Shown here: positions 36,451 through 45,236 of the stretch, piece after piece
Numbering within the stretch: the first letter of the stretch is position 1
Layout of the letters: the number at the start of each line of letters is the position of its first letter
Origin: Paenibacillus kobensis NBRC 15729
GTDB lineage: Bacteria > Bacillota > Bacilli > Paenibacillales > Paenibacillaceae
DNA length: 64,000 bases
Assembly (NCBI RefSeq): GCF_004000825.1
Contig: NZ_BILZ01000012.1
Location: 1-64,000, forward strand
Reading direction: 5' to 3'
Notes under the pieces: model-generated
What the model saw: the letters and a program-made list of their open reading frames with translations, nothing else
What the model was told of the DNA's origin: nothing
The model's database searches: none
Position numbers and translations under genes: made by a program

Positions 36451-39315
36451 CTATTTGCTATATGTCAAGCTTGGTCGTTGGCTGAATGTCGATGCGATAA
36501 TTTGCTGTTGTTCATATGCGTGCACATGCTGGAATCCGCTCGCCGGGCTGGAACGCTCCGGACGTCCGATGTAGCTGACCGTCGTTCCTTTGCCGGCTAC
36601 TGCGCGCAGACGAGGCTCGATGTACGACCATGCGCCCATGTTCTGCGGCTCTTCTTGCACCCAGATGAGCTGCTTCGCATTCGGGAACCGTGCGAGCACA
36701 GCTTCGATCTCGGCTTGCGGGAACGGATACAGCTGCTCGACGCGAACGATATGCAGCCAATCATTATCTTTGTTCTCTTCTTTATCAAGTGCGTCTTCCA
36801 GATCGATAGCCATCTTGCCCGTCGCGAACACGATACGTTTCACGTGCTCCGGCTTCGTGCCGAGTCCTGGCTGTTCGATAATTGGACGGAACTCGTTGCC
36901 TTCGGCGAATTCCGATGCCGGCGATGCGACACGCGGATTGCGGATCAAGCTCTTCGGCGACATCATGACGAGCGGACGAGCCGCTTCCGTCTCCGTAATT
37001 GCCGCTTGGCGGCGAAGGAGATGGAAGTACTGCGAAGCGCTCGACAAGTAAGCGACCGTCCAGTTCTCTTCGCCGGACAGCTGCAGGAACCGTTCCAGAC
37101 GTGCGCTGGAGTGCTCCGGCCCTTGGCCTTCATAACCATGAGGCAGCAGCATGACAAGGCTCGACTTCTGCGACCACTTGGAGCGGCCTGCCGAGATGAA
37201 CTGGTCGATCAGCACTTGCGCGACGTTCGCGAAATCGCCGAACTGCGCTTCCCAGATCGACAGCGTCTCTGGCGAATGAACGTTGTAGCCATATTCGAAG
37301 CCTAGCACTGCCGATTCCGACAGCGGGCTGTTATGAATCGCGAACGATGCTTTTGCATCTGGAAGCTTATGCAGCGGGCAGAACGTGTCGCCCGTCTCTG
37401 CATCGTGCAGCACAAGGTTGCGGTGAGCGAACGTCGCGCGTTCCGCATCTTGTCCCGTAATCCGGATCGGCTTGCCGTCCGCGAGAATCGTCGCGAATGC
37501 CAGCGTCTCTGCATGGCTCCAATCGATCTTCTCGCCTTCGTTCAGCGCTCCTGAGCGGCGCTCCAGAATACGCTGAAGCTTCGGATACACTTTGAACTGC
37601 GCTGGCCACTGCAGCAGCTGCATGTTGATCTGGCGCAGCTTCTCGAGCGATACGCCGGTCGGAATGCTGCCGATCTGGCGTGCTGCGCGAACGTCCACCG
37701 GCTGGTGTACCTGCCCCTGCGATTCGCTGTTCTTCATTTCTTCAAAAGCATCCTTCAGGCGGTTCAGCACTTGCTCGCGGATACCTTCTACTTCGGCTGC
37801 CGTCAGAGTGCCTTCTTGGATGAGACGGTCCGCATAAATCCGGGTAACCGACGGATGCGACTTGACCTTCGAGTAGATCGTCGGCTGCGTCGTTTCCGGA
37901 TCGTCCGTCTCATTATGGCCATAACGGCGGTAACCGATGAGATCGATCAGGAAGTCCTTCTCGAACTTCGTCCGGTAGCCAGCAGCGATACGCGCTGCGA
38001 GTACGACCGCTTCCGGATCGTCTGCGTTGACGTGAACGATCGGAATTTCGAACCCTTTGGCCGGGTCGCTCGAATAGTGCGTCGAACGCGAATCCACGCT
38101 CTCAGTCGTGAAGCCGATCTTGTTGTTCACGATTACGTGAACCGACCCGCCATTCGTGTAGCCCTTAAGCTGTCCGATATTAAGCGTCTCGGTTACGATG
38201 CCTTCGCCAGGGAATGCGGAATCGCCATGAAGAATAATGGCCGCAGCTTTCTTCTTATCTTGTACTGGATAACCCGGCTTCGAACGGTCGTCCTGTGCGG
38301 CACGGGCAAAGCCGTGTACGACAGGATTGACGTATTCCAAGTGGCTCGGGTTGTTCGCCAGTGTAATGTGCGTCTGCACGGTCTCGCCGTTCTTCAGATC
38401 GTGATCGGCACCAAGGTGATACTTCACGTCGCCCGACCAACCATAGTTGATGCCCATGGAGCCCTCGGATGGAACCAGGTTCCGGTTCGGCGAGTGATGG
38501 AACTCGGAGAAAATCTTCGCATATGGCTTGCGCAATACGTGCGCCAGCACGTTCAGCCGGCCGCGGTGCGCCATTCCGAGCTCAATATTGCGTGCGCCGT
38601 CGTCAGCAAGCTTCTTCACGAGCTCGTTAACGAGCGGCACAGCCGATTCGTTGCCTTCAACCGAGAACCGTTTCTGGCCGACGAACGTGCGGTGCAGGAA
38701 GTCCTCGAACGATTCTGCTTCAACAAGTCCTATAAGAAGCGCTTTGCGCTCTTCTTTCGACAAGGCGAACGCAGGAGCAACTTTCTCTGCTTGCTCGTTC
38801 AGCCAGTCGCGCTCTTGCTCAACGTGTACGTGGCTGAATTCGTACGCGATCGTACCCGTGTACGCTTTTCTCAGCTTCGTGATCGCGTCATAGCCATTCG
38901 CCGTTCCGGCCGGGGCATTGAACCAGACCAGATCAGCAGGGATTGCTGCCAGATCAGCATCGGTCATGCCGTATTTGGAAGCTTCCATCATTCCGATGTC
39001 CGCCTTCGGTCCGATCTGGAGCGGATCGATGTTCGCAGCGAGGTGGCCGTAGTTACGAATATTCGAAACCAGCTTGCCCGCTGAAACCGCTTTCTTCAAC
39101 AAATTCGCATCTATGACCGCAGAACCCGAAGTTCCGCTTGTAACTGTTGCTTCGGCTGCCGGCGGTTGCCCCCAGCGCTCGAACATAGCGCGCGTCGCTT
39201 CGTCTACCGACGCTGGATCGTTAATGTAAAGCTCGTATTGTTCTTGTGCATAGCCGAGGTTAGGTCCGTAAAACCCTTCCCAAGGCCGTTGTGAGTTGCT
39301 ATTGTCCATCGACAT
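36451..39315 (-). CDS. odhA: 2-oxoglutarate dehydrogenase E1
   Basis: Thiamine-diphosphate-dependent decarboxylase that succinylates the lipoyl arm of OdhB. The 954 residues are typical. The N-terminal region has the E1o signature WEGFYGPNLGYAQEQYELY, and the cofactor region includes GMAHRGRLNVLAHV and HGDSAFPGEGIV. I chose the ATG at 39315 because GGAGG lies 10 bases upstream; the frame continues to 39357 without a ribosome site. It is cotranscribed with odhB, and no dehydrogenase domain is fused. Confidence 0.95.
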   Translation of the reverse strand: MSMDNSNSQRPWEGFYGPNLGYAQEQYELYINDPASVDEATRAMFERWGQPPAAEATVTSGTSGSAVIDANLLKKAVSAGKLVSNIRNYGHLAANIDPLQIGPKADIGMMEASKYGMTDADLAAIPADLVWFNAPAGTANGYDAITKLRKAYTGTIAYEFSHVHVEQERDWLNEQAEKVAPAFALSKEERKALLIGLVEAESFEDFLHRTFVGQKRFSVEGNESAVPLVNELVKKLADDGARNIELGMAHRGRLNVLAHVLRKPYAKIFSEFHHSPNRNLVPSEGSMGINYGWSGDVKYHLGADHDLKNGETVQTHITLANNPSHLEYVNPVVHGFARAAQDDRSKPGYPVQDKKKAAAIILHGDSAFPGEGIVTETLNIGQLKGYTNGGSVHVIVNNKIGFTTESVDSRSTHYSSDPAKGFEIPIVHVNADDPEAVVLAARIAAGYRTKFEKDFLIDLIGYRRYGHNETDDPETTQPTIYSKVKSHPSVTRIYADRLIQEGTLTAAEVEGIREQVLNRLKDAFEEMKNSESQGQVHQPVDVRAARQIGSIPTGVSLEKLRQINMQLLQWPAQFKVYPKLQRILERRSGALNEGEKIDWSHAETLAFATILADGKPIRITGQDAERATFAHRNLVLHDAETGDTFCPLHKLPDAKASFAIHNSPLSESAVLGFEYGYNVHSPETLSIWEAQFGDFANVAQVLIDQFISAGRSKWSQKSSLVMLLPHGYEGQGPEHSSARLERFLQLSGEENWTVAYLSSASQYFHLLRRQAAITETEAARPLVMMSPKSLIRNPRVASPASEFAEGNEFRPIIEQPGLGTKPEHVKRIVFATGKMAIDLEDALDKEENKDNDWLHIVRVEQLYPFPQAEIEAVLARFPNAKQLIWVQEEPQNMGAWSYIEPRLRAVAGKGTTVSYIGRPERSSPASGFQHVHAYEQQQIIASTFSQRPSLTYSK

Positions 39316-39804
39316 GGATGTGAGACCTCCGTCTTGGATTATATATTGGATATTCAATATGGAGGAAAATCAATTCATTCCTGAAACCATTATAGTATAG
39401 ACCTCCGTGAGACAGAAATAACACTTTGGAATGATATCGTTCTCACACAGAGATGAATCCGAATCAGCAGGAGCTGCGCACCATAATGCAATTCCCGTCA
39501 GTTTAGATCGATTTCAGTCGTTATTGTTCGCTTTCCGTCTCCCTTCCCGCCAAATTGCTTTACAAACGGCCGATCCTGAGCGGGAAATCATCTCAATCGG
39601 CGCTAAACGTTTTTCTATTTTTTACTACGCTTCAACCTATTATTCCAATTTGGCGATGAAAAATATGGTTTATTTCGTTATCGGCATCGGCAGCGAAAAA
39701 ATTAAAGACGAAAGACTTCCCACAAGATTCCAAGATCCGTTATAATAAATCAGGAACATATGTTCTTAAAAATTTATTTATATGGATTATCGGAGGGATA
39801 TGAA
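39316..39804. other. Intergenic region between odhA and the DUF5680-like gene
   Basis: It holds the odhAB control region. On the minus strand a TATAAT at 39394-39389 is a likely -10; its -35 is poor. Between it and the start codon lies an interrupted palindrome, ATATTG-N6-CAATAT at 39343-39360. AGACCTCCGT occurs twice (39323-39332 and 39399-39408); the copy nearer odhA is the complement of its ribosome site. The plus-strand frame 39431-39745 has no recognisable content and I do not call it a gene. Confidence 0.55.
39741..39746 (+). promoter_or_regulatory. Predicted -10 box of the DUF5680-like gene
   Basis: Perfect TATAAT. The best -35, TTCCCA 18 bases upstream, is weak. A transcript starting near 39754 would make the ATG at 39760 almost leaderless and supports the TTG start at 39805. 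Confidence 0.5.
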
Positions 39805-40281
39805 TTGGCGCTCGATTATGAACAGCTCCGCGAATTTCTTGTCGAATCCAAGCAGCATACTTACGCCGCACAAGGCGACGAGGCCTCCGTGCTGCCGCAG
39901 TTGGTCGGTTCCAAGCAACTGGAATACCGCAGAGGAGAATTTTTTTACCGGGATATTTATTTCGGCATGTCGTTCTTTGCCGGACAAGAAACCGTTCAGC
40001 AGCATGACCGCCCCGTCTGGTCGATGGTCTATTCGGGCGGCATCACGCAACCGGAACGGTCATGGGAGGATACGGCAGCGATCTACGCCTTCCTTCGGCA
40101 AGCGTTGATGCAAGTGGATACGGTCACCGTCTACCGGGGCCCAATTTCTTATGAACAGGACCGGTACCTATACCGGAATGAATATGAGGGCAGCATAGAC
40201 AGCTTTCGCGGCCAAGAACAAATTTGGCTGGGCGGCGAGTTGGTGTACGAACTCGTATACAACGGCGGAACATTGAGATAA
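39805..40281 (+). CDS. DUF5680-like protein, function unknown
   Basis: Resembles the DUF5680 domain, often found after a helix-turn-helix in regulators but free-standing here. The family-like segments are the start LREFLVESKQHTYA, the middle FYRDIYFGMSFFAGQE and the end GELVYELVYNGG. I prefer a TTG start at 39805, because GGAGGG at 39792-39797 is 7 bases upstream; an ATG at 39760 would add 15 residues without a ribosome site. The product is 158 residues. The family call is from memory of sequence resemblance. Confidence 0.7.
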   Translation: MALDYEQLREFLVESKQHTYAAQGDEASVLPQLVGSKQLEYRRGEFFYRDIYFGMSFFAGQETVQQHDRPVWSMVYSGGITQPERSWEDTAAIYAFLRQALMQVDTVTVYRGPISYEQDRYLYRNEYEGSIDSFRGQEQIWLGGELVYELVYNGGTLR

Positions 40282-40327
40282 TTAGATATAGTAGATAGTA
40301 GATACGTAATACGTAAGAATAGACAAA

Positions 40328-40369
40328 CAGACAGCCGCTTAACGGATCTATCCATTAAGCGGCTGTCTG
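40328..40369. terminator. Bidirectional hairpin between the DUF5680-like gene and the oxidoreductase gene
   Basis: CAGACAGCCGCTTAA pairs perfectly with TTAAGCGGCTGTCTG around a 12-base loop. There is no long T-run, but its position between convergent genes fits termination. Confidence 0.7.
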
Positions 40370-40387
40370 CCCAAGATGGGATATAAC

Positions 40388-41410
40388 TTATTTTACTGCC
40401 ACAACTTTACCGGTCTCTTGCGATTCGAACGCCGCCAGAATCACTTGCAGCGAACGAAGTCCCTCTTCGCCGGAAATCGATGGCTCTTGTTTATTCAAGA
40501 TGCAGTTAACGAATTCATCGATAACAAAGCTTGGCAGCTGCTTCTCGTTCGTCGAGATTGCTCCTGCATCGATGCTTTCGTTCGTACCGTCGCGCAGTTC
40601 AACGATGACTTGGCGCTCTGGATCCGTTCCGATCTTCATTACGCCGTTCTCGCACCACAGAATCGTGGAGTTGTCTTCGCCGCGGTAGTACGTCCAGCTC
40701 GCCACCAGCGTGCCGATCGCTCCGCTCTTCATGCGCAGGATGCAGGTCGCGTTGTCGTCGACTGCCGTGTCTTCTTTATGAAGCGTTCCGACGAATGCGG
40801 CTACGTCAGCCACTTCGTCATCGAGCAGATAACGGATCAAGTCCGACTTATGCACGCCAAGGTCGCCCATTGCGCCCATAACTGCTTCATCTTTACGGAA
40901 GAACCAGCTGTCGCGGCCGTCAAGACTCCAGCCTTCCGGTCCCGGATGGCCGAACGACGTGCGGAACGAGATAACTTTGCCAAGACGTCCCGATTGAAGC
41001 ACCTCTTTCGCTTTCACGTGCGGAGGCATCAGACGTTGATTGTGGCCGACCATCAGCATAACTCCGTTCGCCTTAGCTGCTTCGATCATCTCAAGCGCTT
41101 CCTTCTCATTGGTCGCCATTGGCTTCTCGACGAGCACGTGAGCGCCCGCTTTCGCTGCCGCGATCGATGCCGGAGCATGAAGATGGTTCGGTGTGCATAC
41201 GCTTACCGCATCCACTTCGACTTCTGCGAGCAGTTGCTCGTAGTCGCTGTAAGCTTTCGCATCGTATTGCTTCGCCAGCTCTTCTGCACGCTCGATTACC
41301 GGATCGGCGAATGCAACGAGTTTAACGTTCGGGTTGTTCGCATATTCAGGAATGTGACGGCGCACTGCAATTGCGCCGCAGCCGATAACGGCTACTCTAA
41401 GTTGAGACAT
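40388..41410 (-). CDS. Gfo/Idh/MocA-family NAD(P)-dependent oxidoreductase
   Basis: Probable sugar or inositol dehydrogenase of 340 residues. The N-terminal Rossmann fold has the dinucleotide motif VIGCGAIAVRRHIP, and EKPMATN is the family's catalytic-Lys motif. The C-terminal GFO/IDH domain carries GDLGVHKSDLIRYLL. Its ATG is 1 base after the stop of the TIM-barrel gene, so the two are cotranscribed. Oxidation and isomerisation of a sugar or cyclitol is the likely joint role; the substrate cannot be read from sequence. Confidence 0.9.
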   Translation of the reverse strand: MSQLRVAVIGCGAIAVRRHIPEYANNPNVKLVAFADPVIERAEELAKQYDAKAYSDYEQLLAEVEVDAVSVCTPNHLHAPASIAAAKAGAHVLVEKPMATNEKEALEMIEAAKANGVMLMVGHNQRLMPPHVKAKEVLQSGRLGKVISFRTSFGHPGPEGWSLDGRDSWFFRKDEAVMGAMGDLGVHKSDLIRYLLDDEVADVAAFVGTLHKEDTAVDDNATCILRMKSGAIGTLVASWTYYRGEDNSTILWCENGVMKIGTDPERQVIVELRDGTNESIDAGAISTNEKQLPSFVIDEFVNCILNKQEPSISGEEGLRSLQVILAAFESQETGKVVAVK

Positions 41411-41411
41411 T

Positions 41412-42194
41412 TTAGGACACGCCTACTTTCGTTAAGTAATGTTCTTTGAGCCAGTTCAAGCTTGCTTCAACGCTCTCGAATGGAGGAATCTGGCAGAAGT
41501 CTTGTTCGACGATGAGCCACTCTACTCCTGCACGGCTCGCTTCCTCCAGCACAGCTGGGAGATCGACCTCGCCCTTGCCGAGCTGCAGCGTGATCATGCC
41601 GTTGTCTTCGCCGCGTTTGAAGTCTTTCGCATGAAGCAGCGGAAGCCGTCCTGCGTATTGGCGGATAACTGCGAGCGGATCTTCCTTCGCGAATTGAACC
41701 CAGCATACGTCGAGCTCCGATTTCATCAGATTGTCGCCAATCGTCGTGAACAGTTTCTCGTATACGCTGACATCATCGAGCTTCGTCTCGAATTCAAATT
41801 CATGATTATGATAGCAGAACTGAAGACCGTGCTTGTTTACTTCTTCCGCCACCGTGTGAAGGAAATCGATAATTCCGCGCCAGTCTTCGGGATTCTGACG
41901 ATCCTCGGGCTTAATATACGAGCAAGGAATATATTTAGCGCCTATTGCCTTAGCATATGCGATTTCACCCTGGAGGTCATCATTCAGGCGAGTATAATCA
42001 ACATGTGTACTAAACGCTTTCAACCCGTTCTCATCCAACAGCGCCCGCATTTGTTCAGCCGGAATATTGAAATAGCCTGCAAACTCGACACCTTCAAAGC
42101 CCAACTCGGCCACTTTGCGAAGCGTGCCCGGCACATCCTTCTCCATCTCATCGCGCAGCGTATACAGCTGGCAGCCAATTCCCATCCGTTGCAT
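41412..42194 (-). CDS. Sugar phosphate isomerase/epimerase family TIM-barrel protein
   Basis: 260-residue AP_endonuc_2/xylose-isomerase-like barrel. Metal-ligand positions can be seen in FEGVEFAGY, YHNHEFEF, SELDVCWVQ, LLHAKDFKRG and LIVEQDFC. It resembles IolE-like and related isomerases that pair with Gfo/Idh dehydrogenases. It is the first gene of the two-gene minus-strand operon and is divergent from an AraC-type regulator across 134 bp. Confidence 0.88.
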   Translation of the reverse strand: MQRMGIGCQLYTLRDEMEKDVPGTLRKVAELGFEGVEFAGYFNIPAEQMRALLDENGLKAFSTHVDYTRLNDDLQGEIAYAKAIGAKYIPCSYIKPEDRQNPEDWRGIIDFLHTVAEEVNKHGLQFCYHNHEFEFETKLDDVSVYEKLFTTIGDNLMKSELDVCWVQFAKEDPLAVIRQYAGRLPLLHAKDFKRGEDNGMITLQLGKGEVDLPAVLEEASRAGVEWLIVEQDFCQIPPFESVEASLNWLKEHYLTKVGVS

Positions 42195-42328
42195 GTCAAG
42201 ACCTTCTTCCTATAGAATGTAAGCGTAAAGCTTATTCACATTAATGATTGTAGATTTAAACCAGACAGAAAGACATACCTAATGTGGTTGACAGTTCACT
42301 TATTTGGCTAAAAGTCATGGAGGGCATC

Positions 42329-43096
42329 ATGAATACCGAACTGTTGAGCTGCGGATATTCTAGACACGCAGCGCCAATTCCTACCCAAAAGCTAACCGCT
42401 CTTACGACCTATTTGCTTCGTCTGCAGACTGAAGGCAAGGGAAGAGCACTTGTCGGCGGCAAACTGATCGACGTTACGCCCGGCAGTCTGCTGTTATTTA
42501 AGCCAGGCGATCCCTATGAGCTTCGAATTGACGAACAGGATTTGAACGGCTCCTTCAGCGCAGACTATTACTTATTTTGCCGCGGCGACTGGCTGGATCA
42601 ATGGTGGAGCCGTGCCGACAGGCCATCCCACGCCCGAATCAATCCCGATGACCGGATTGTGACGCTGTGGCGCCAGATGGTGTTCGAGAACCGAAGCATA
42701 TCGCATGATTCCCATGAGCTAAGCGGTTATTTGCTCCAATCGTTATGCCTATGCCTAGACCGCGCCATCAAGGAATCAAGCGAGCCTTTCAAGATTACGC
42801 AGATGAAGCGGTTCATTGAAGAGCATGCCGCAACTCCATTCCGAATCGAGGACGTTGCACGTCATGTCGGACTAAGTGTATCGCGGGCCGTTCATTTGTT
42901 CCGGGAAGGAAGCGGCACGACGATTGTCCGGTATACGCTCGACGTCCGTCTGTCGATGGCTGTAGAGCGGATGAAGCATACGCCGCTGAAGCTGGAGCAG
43001 GTCGCCTATGATTGCGGCTTTAACAGCTACCCCTATTTTCACCGTGCCTTCAAGGAAAAATACGGATTGTCTCCCAATCAATATCGGGGACTATAA
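42329..43096 (+). CDS. AraC-family transcription regulator
   Basis: 256 residues: an N-terminal cupin-like sensing domain (LLLFKPGDPYELRI) and a C-terminal double helix-turn-helix (about residues 155-253) with RIEDVARHVGLSVSRAVHLFRE and LEQVAYDCGFNSYPYFHRAFKEKYGLSPNQYR. GGAGG just before the ATG at 42329 decides the start over 42284. Being divergent from the dehydrogenase/isomerase pair, it probably controls that operon in response to its sugar. Confidence 0.9.
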   Translation: MNTELLSCGYSRHAAPIPTQKLTALTTYLLRLQTEGKGRALVGGKLIDVTPGSLLLFKPGDPYELRIDEQDLNGSFSADYYLFCRGDWLDQWWSRADRPSHARINPDDRIVTLWRQMVFENRSISHDSHELSGYLLQSLCLCLDRAIKESSEPFKITQMKRFIEEHAATPFRIEDVARHVGLSVSRAVHLFREGSGTTIVRYTLDVRLSMAVERMKHTPLKLEQVAYDCGFNSYPYFHRAFKEKYGLSPNQYRGL

Positions 43097-43107
43097 TCCA
43101 ACGTACG

Positions 43108-43156
43108 AAAAGGCTCTGAAGCTCAACGTCTCAAGACGATGGCTGCAGAGCCTTTT
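43108..43156 (+). terminator. Terminator after the AraC-type gene
   Basis: AAAAGGCTCTG pairs with CAGAGCCTTTT across about 27 bases, which contain a second small hairpin. A TTTT run ends the stem. Confidence 0.75.
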
Positions 43157-43168
43157 GTATGTGAATGA

Positions 43169-43347
43169 CTACCCCTTTACGGAGCCGAGTACAATGCCTT
43201 TCAATAAAAATATTCCTCTAAAAAATACGTATCCCGCGATGACCGGCAGCGTGCCGATAAAGATTGGCGTGCCGCTCATCGTGCGCAAGGAAAACTCTTT
43301 CAGCGTACGGGAATCGGCGTTAATCCGAGCCAAAGCTGAGGGGGGCT
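43169..43347 (-). pseudogene. C-terminal remnant of a carbohydrate ABC transporter permease
   Basis: A 58-codon minus-strand frame ends with GIFLLKGIVLGSVKG and a stop codon. This closely resembles the C-termini of MalG-type permeases (compare GISIGAVKE at the end of the intact gene at 46135). The segment SGTPIFIGTLPVIAGYVFF is the preceding last membrane helix. An in-frame TAG just upstream and the lack of the other five helices show it is a relic. A further 40-codon hydrophobic frame (about 43345-43465, minus) may be another relic. The rest of 43348-43545 shows nothing else. Confidence 0.7.
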
Positions 43348-43545
43348 AGAAGTATTTTAACGATAGGAGGATCCATCTGACATAAATAAACAAATATGCC
43401 ATGTTCAAAATGAAGGATACGAGCGCTGCTCTGCCTGACAGTTTCTTATACAGCAGAATGTATCGCCATCAGGTTGTTGAGAAGCGCTCCCAACTTAGAA
43501 CCGGCGCTTCCGCGCCCTCTGTATAATCTCTCCGCCGCAAACGCA

Positions 43546-43580
43546 AATATGCGGAGTCCCACAGGGGCACTCCGCATATT
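43546..43580 (-). terminator. Terminator of the sialic-acid operon
   Basis: AATATGCGGAGT pairs perfectly with ACTCCGCATATT around an 11-base loop, 24 bases after the nanE stop codon. The T-run is short. Confidence 0.75.
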
Positions 43581-43603
43581 TTGCACTTTCCCTCGTATGC
43601 CGC

Positions 43604-44281
43604 CTACCGGATCGCCTCAATGAAACGCTCCGTAATTTCCATCGGCCGTGTAATGGCACCGCCGACGACGGCGGATGCGGCGCCAAGCTCCAAGCAGCGC
43701 TTTAGCATCTCTGGCGTCCTCACATTGCCTTCGGCAATAACCGGAATCCGCACTTCGCGCAGCACGGCTTTGAGAAATTCGAAGTCGTTGTCATACAGCT
43801 TCGATGACGACGTATAAGACGTATAGCCGTGAAGCGTCGTGGAAACGCAGTCGAAGCCCAGCTCCGCCGCAGCGACCGCTTCTTCCACCGTAGCAATATC
43901 GGCCATCAGCTGTACGGCAGCATTGTTCTCGCGACAGTACGCGACGAGCTCAGCCGTCGTCACGCCGCCTGGGCGCGGACGGTTCGTTGCATCCAGCGCG
44001 ATCATCTCGCAGCCGCTTGCCAGAAGCTCATCGATTTCTTGCTTCGTCGCCGTAATAAACACTTCGCTATCCTCGTAATCACGCTTGACGATGCCGATAA
44101 CCGGCAGCGAAACCTCGTTCTTGATCGCTAGAATGTCTTCCTTCGTATTGGCCCGAATGCCGACCGCTCCGCCCTTCATCGCTGCCAGCGCCAGCTTGGA
44201 CATGATGAACGAGCTGTGCAGCGGCTCATGCGGCAGCGCCTGGCAAGAGACGACTAGTCCGCTTGCGATTTGCTTAAGCAT
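43604..44281 (-). CDS. nanE: N-acetylmannosamine-6-phosphate 2-epimerase
   Basis: Converts ManNAc-6-P to GlcNAc-6-P in sialic-acid catabolism. The 225-residue TIM barrel shows the NanE hallmarks: catalytic Lys66 in IGIVKRDY, the LDATNRPRP segment, STTLHGYT and the C-terminal [10 protein letters not shown]. The ATG at 44281 overlaps the nanA stop by 8 bases, indicating coupling; the longer frame to 44320 is rejected. It is the last gene of the operon. Confidence 0.93.
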   Translation of the reverse strand: MLKQIASGLVVSCQALPHEPLHSSFIMSKLALAAMKGGAVGIRANTKEDILAIKNEVSLPVIGIVKRDYEDSEVFITATKQEIDELLASGCEMIALDATNRPRPGGVTTAELVAYCRENNAAVQLMADIATVEEAVAAAELGFDCVSTTLHGYTSYTSSSKLYDNDFEFLKAVLREVRIPVIAEGNVRTPEMLKRCLELGAASAVVGGAITRPMEITERFIEAIR

Positions 44282-45218
44282 GGCTTTCGGCCCCTTCCGC
44301 AACCTTCGCGTAACTGCCAATAGCGGCGATAATGTCCTGATTCAACTCGGCAAGCGGCTCATGATGCTCAGGCCGTACCGGGAGCAGCGGCAGACGCGGC
44401 TGTCCCGACTCGATTCCGCGCAATTGCAAAATGTATTTGCATGCGCCATACAGCGACGGATAGCCTAACAATCTTGTAATAAAGCCATTAATCTTCGTCT
44501 GCAGCGTCTGCGCCTCTTGAACGCGGCCGCGCTCGAACAGACGGTTAAGTGCGCAGAACAGCTCCGGCATGACCCCGTACGTACCGCCGATGCCGCCGTC
44601 AGCGCCCATGATTCTGCCTGCGAGGAATTGCTCGTCGGGTCCATTGAAGACGAGAAAGTCTTCGCCGCCCGCCTCTTTATACTGCTGCAGATCAAAGGTG
44701 CTTTCACCGGACATTTTGACACCGATAACCTTGTCCTGCGCCGCCATCTTGTTCAGCAGCTTCAGTGACAGATTGAAGCCCGTCGTCTGCGGAATGTTAT
44801 AAATAATAAACGGCAGCGACGTGCTGTCGATCATTGCCTGCCAGTGGTGCTCGACTGCCGCCTCCGACATTCTATAGTAAATGGACGGCACGGCCGAGAT
44901 CGCATCCGCGCCGCATTGCTCGGCATGCTTCGACAGCTCGACGCTGTCGCGGGTCGAGTTGGCGCCGACATGAACAATAATCGTCAGCTCGCCTTTGACC
45001 TCCTCCATAACGGCTTCAAGCATCGTCTTGCGCTCTTCCACGCTCTGCAAAATGCCTTCGCCCGAGCTGCCTCCGACATACAGTCCCTTAACACCGCGCG
45101 AAACGTAATAACGAGCTAACTTCTTCGCACGCTCACGGTCGACTTCGCCGTTATCGTTATAAGCAGAATACAATGCGATATAGATGCCTTCGAATTTAGA
45201 TACAAGTCCGGTTGCCAT
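44274..45218 (-). CDS. nanA: N-acetylneuraminate lyase (DapA/NanA superfamily)
   Basis: Aldolase splitting N-acetylneuraminate into ManNAc and pyruvate. The 314 residues contain GGSSGEG (about 49-55) for the carboxylate, Tyr140 in FIIYNIP and the Schiff-base Lys168 in IGVKMSGE. DapA homologues share the fold, but position between nanK and nanE makes the lyase role very likely. It lies 18 bases after nanK. Confidence 0.92.
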   Translation of the reverse strand: MATGLVSKFEGIYIALYSAYNDNGEVDRERAKKLARYYVSRGVKGLYVGGSSGEGILQSVEERKTMLEAVMEEVKGELTIIVHVGANSTRDSVELSKHAEQCGADAISAVPSIYYRMSEAAVEHHWQAMIDSTSLPFIIYNIPQTTGFNLSLKLLNKMAAQDKVIGVKMSGESTFDLQQYKEAGGEDFLVFNGPDEQFLAGRIMGADGGIGGTYGVMPELFCALNRLFERGRVQEAQTLQTKINGFITRLLGYPSLYGACKYILQLRGIESGQPRLPLLPVRPEHHEPLAELNQDIIAAIGSYAKVAEGAESHA

Positions 45219-45236
45219 GATAGGTTCACGCTCCGA

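Noticed and set aside
35271-39084. Long plus-strand frames opposite odhB and odhA
   Set aside because: Rich in Arg and Cys with no family features, and the minus strand encodes complete E1 and E2 enzymes.
39431-39745. Possible plus-strand gene of 104 codons upstream of the DUF5680-like gene
   Set aside because: No ribosome site, no recognisable family, and its end overlaps the next gene's predicted -10 box.
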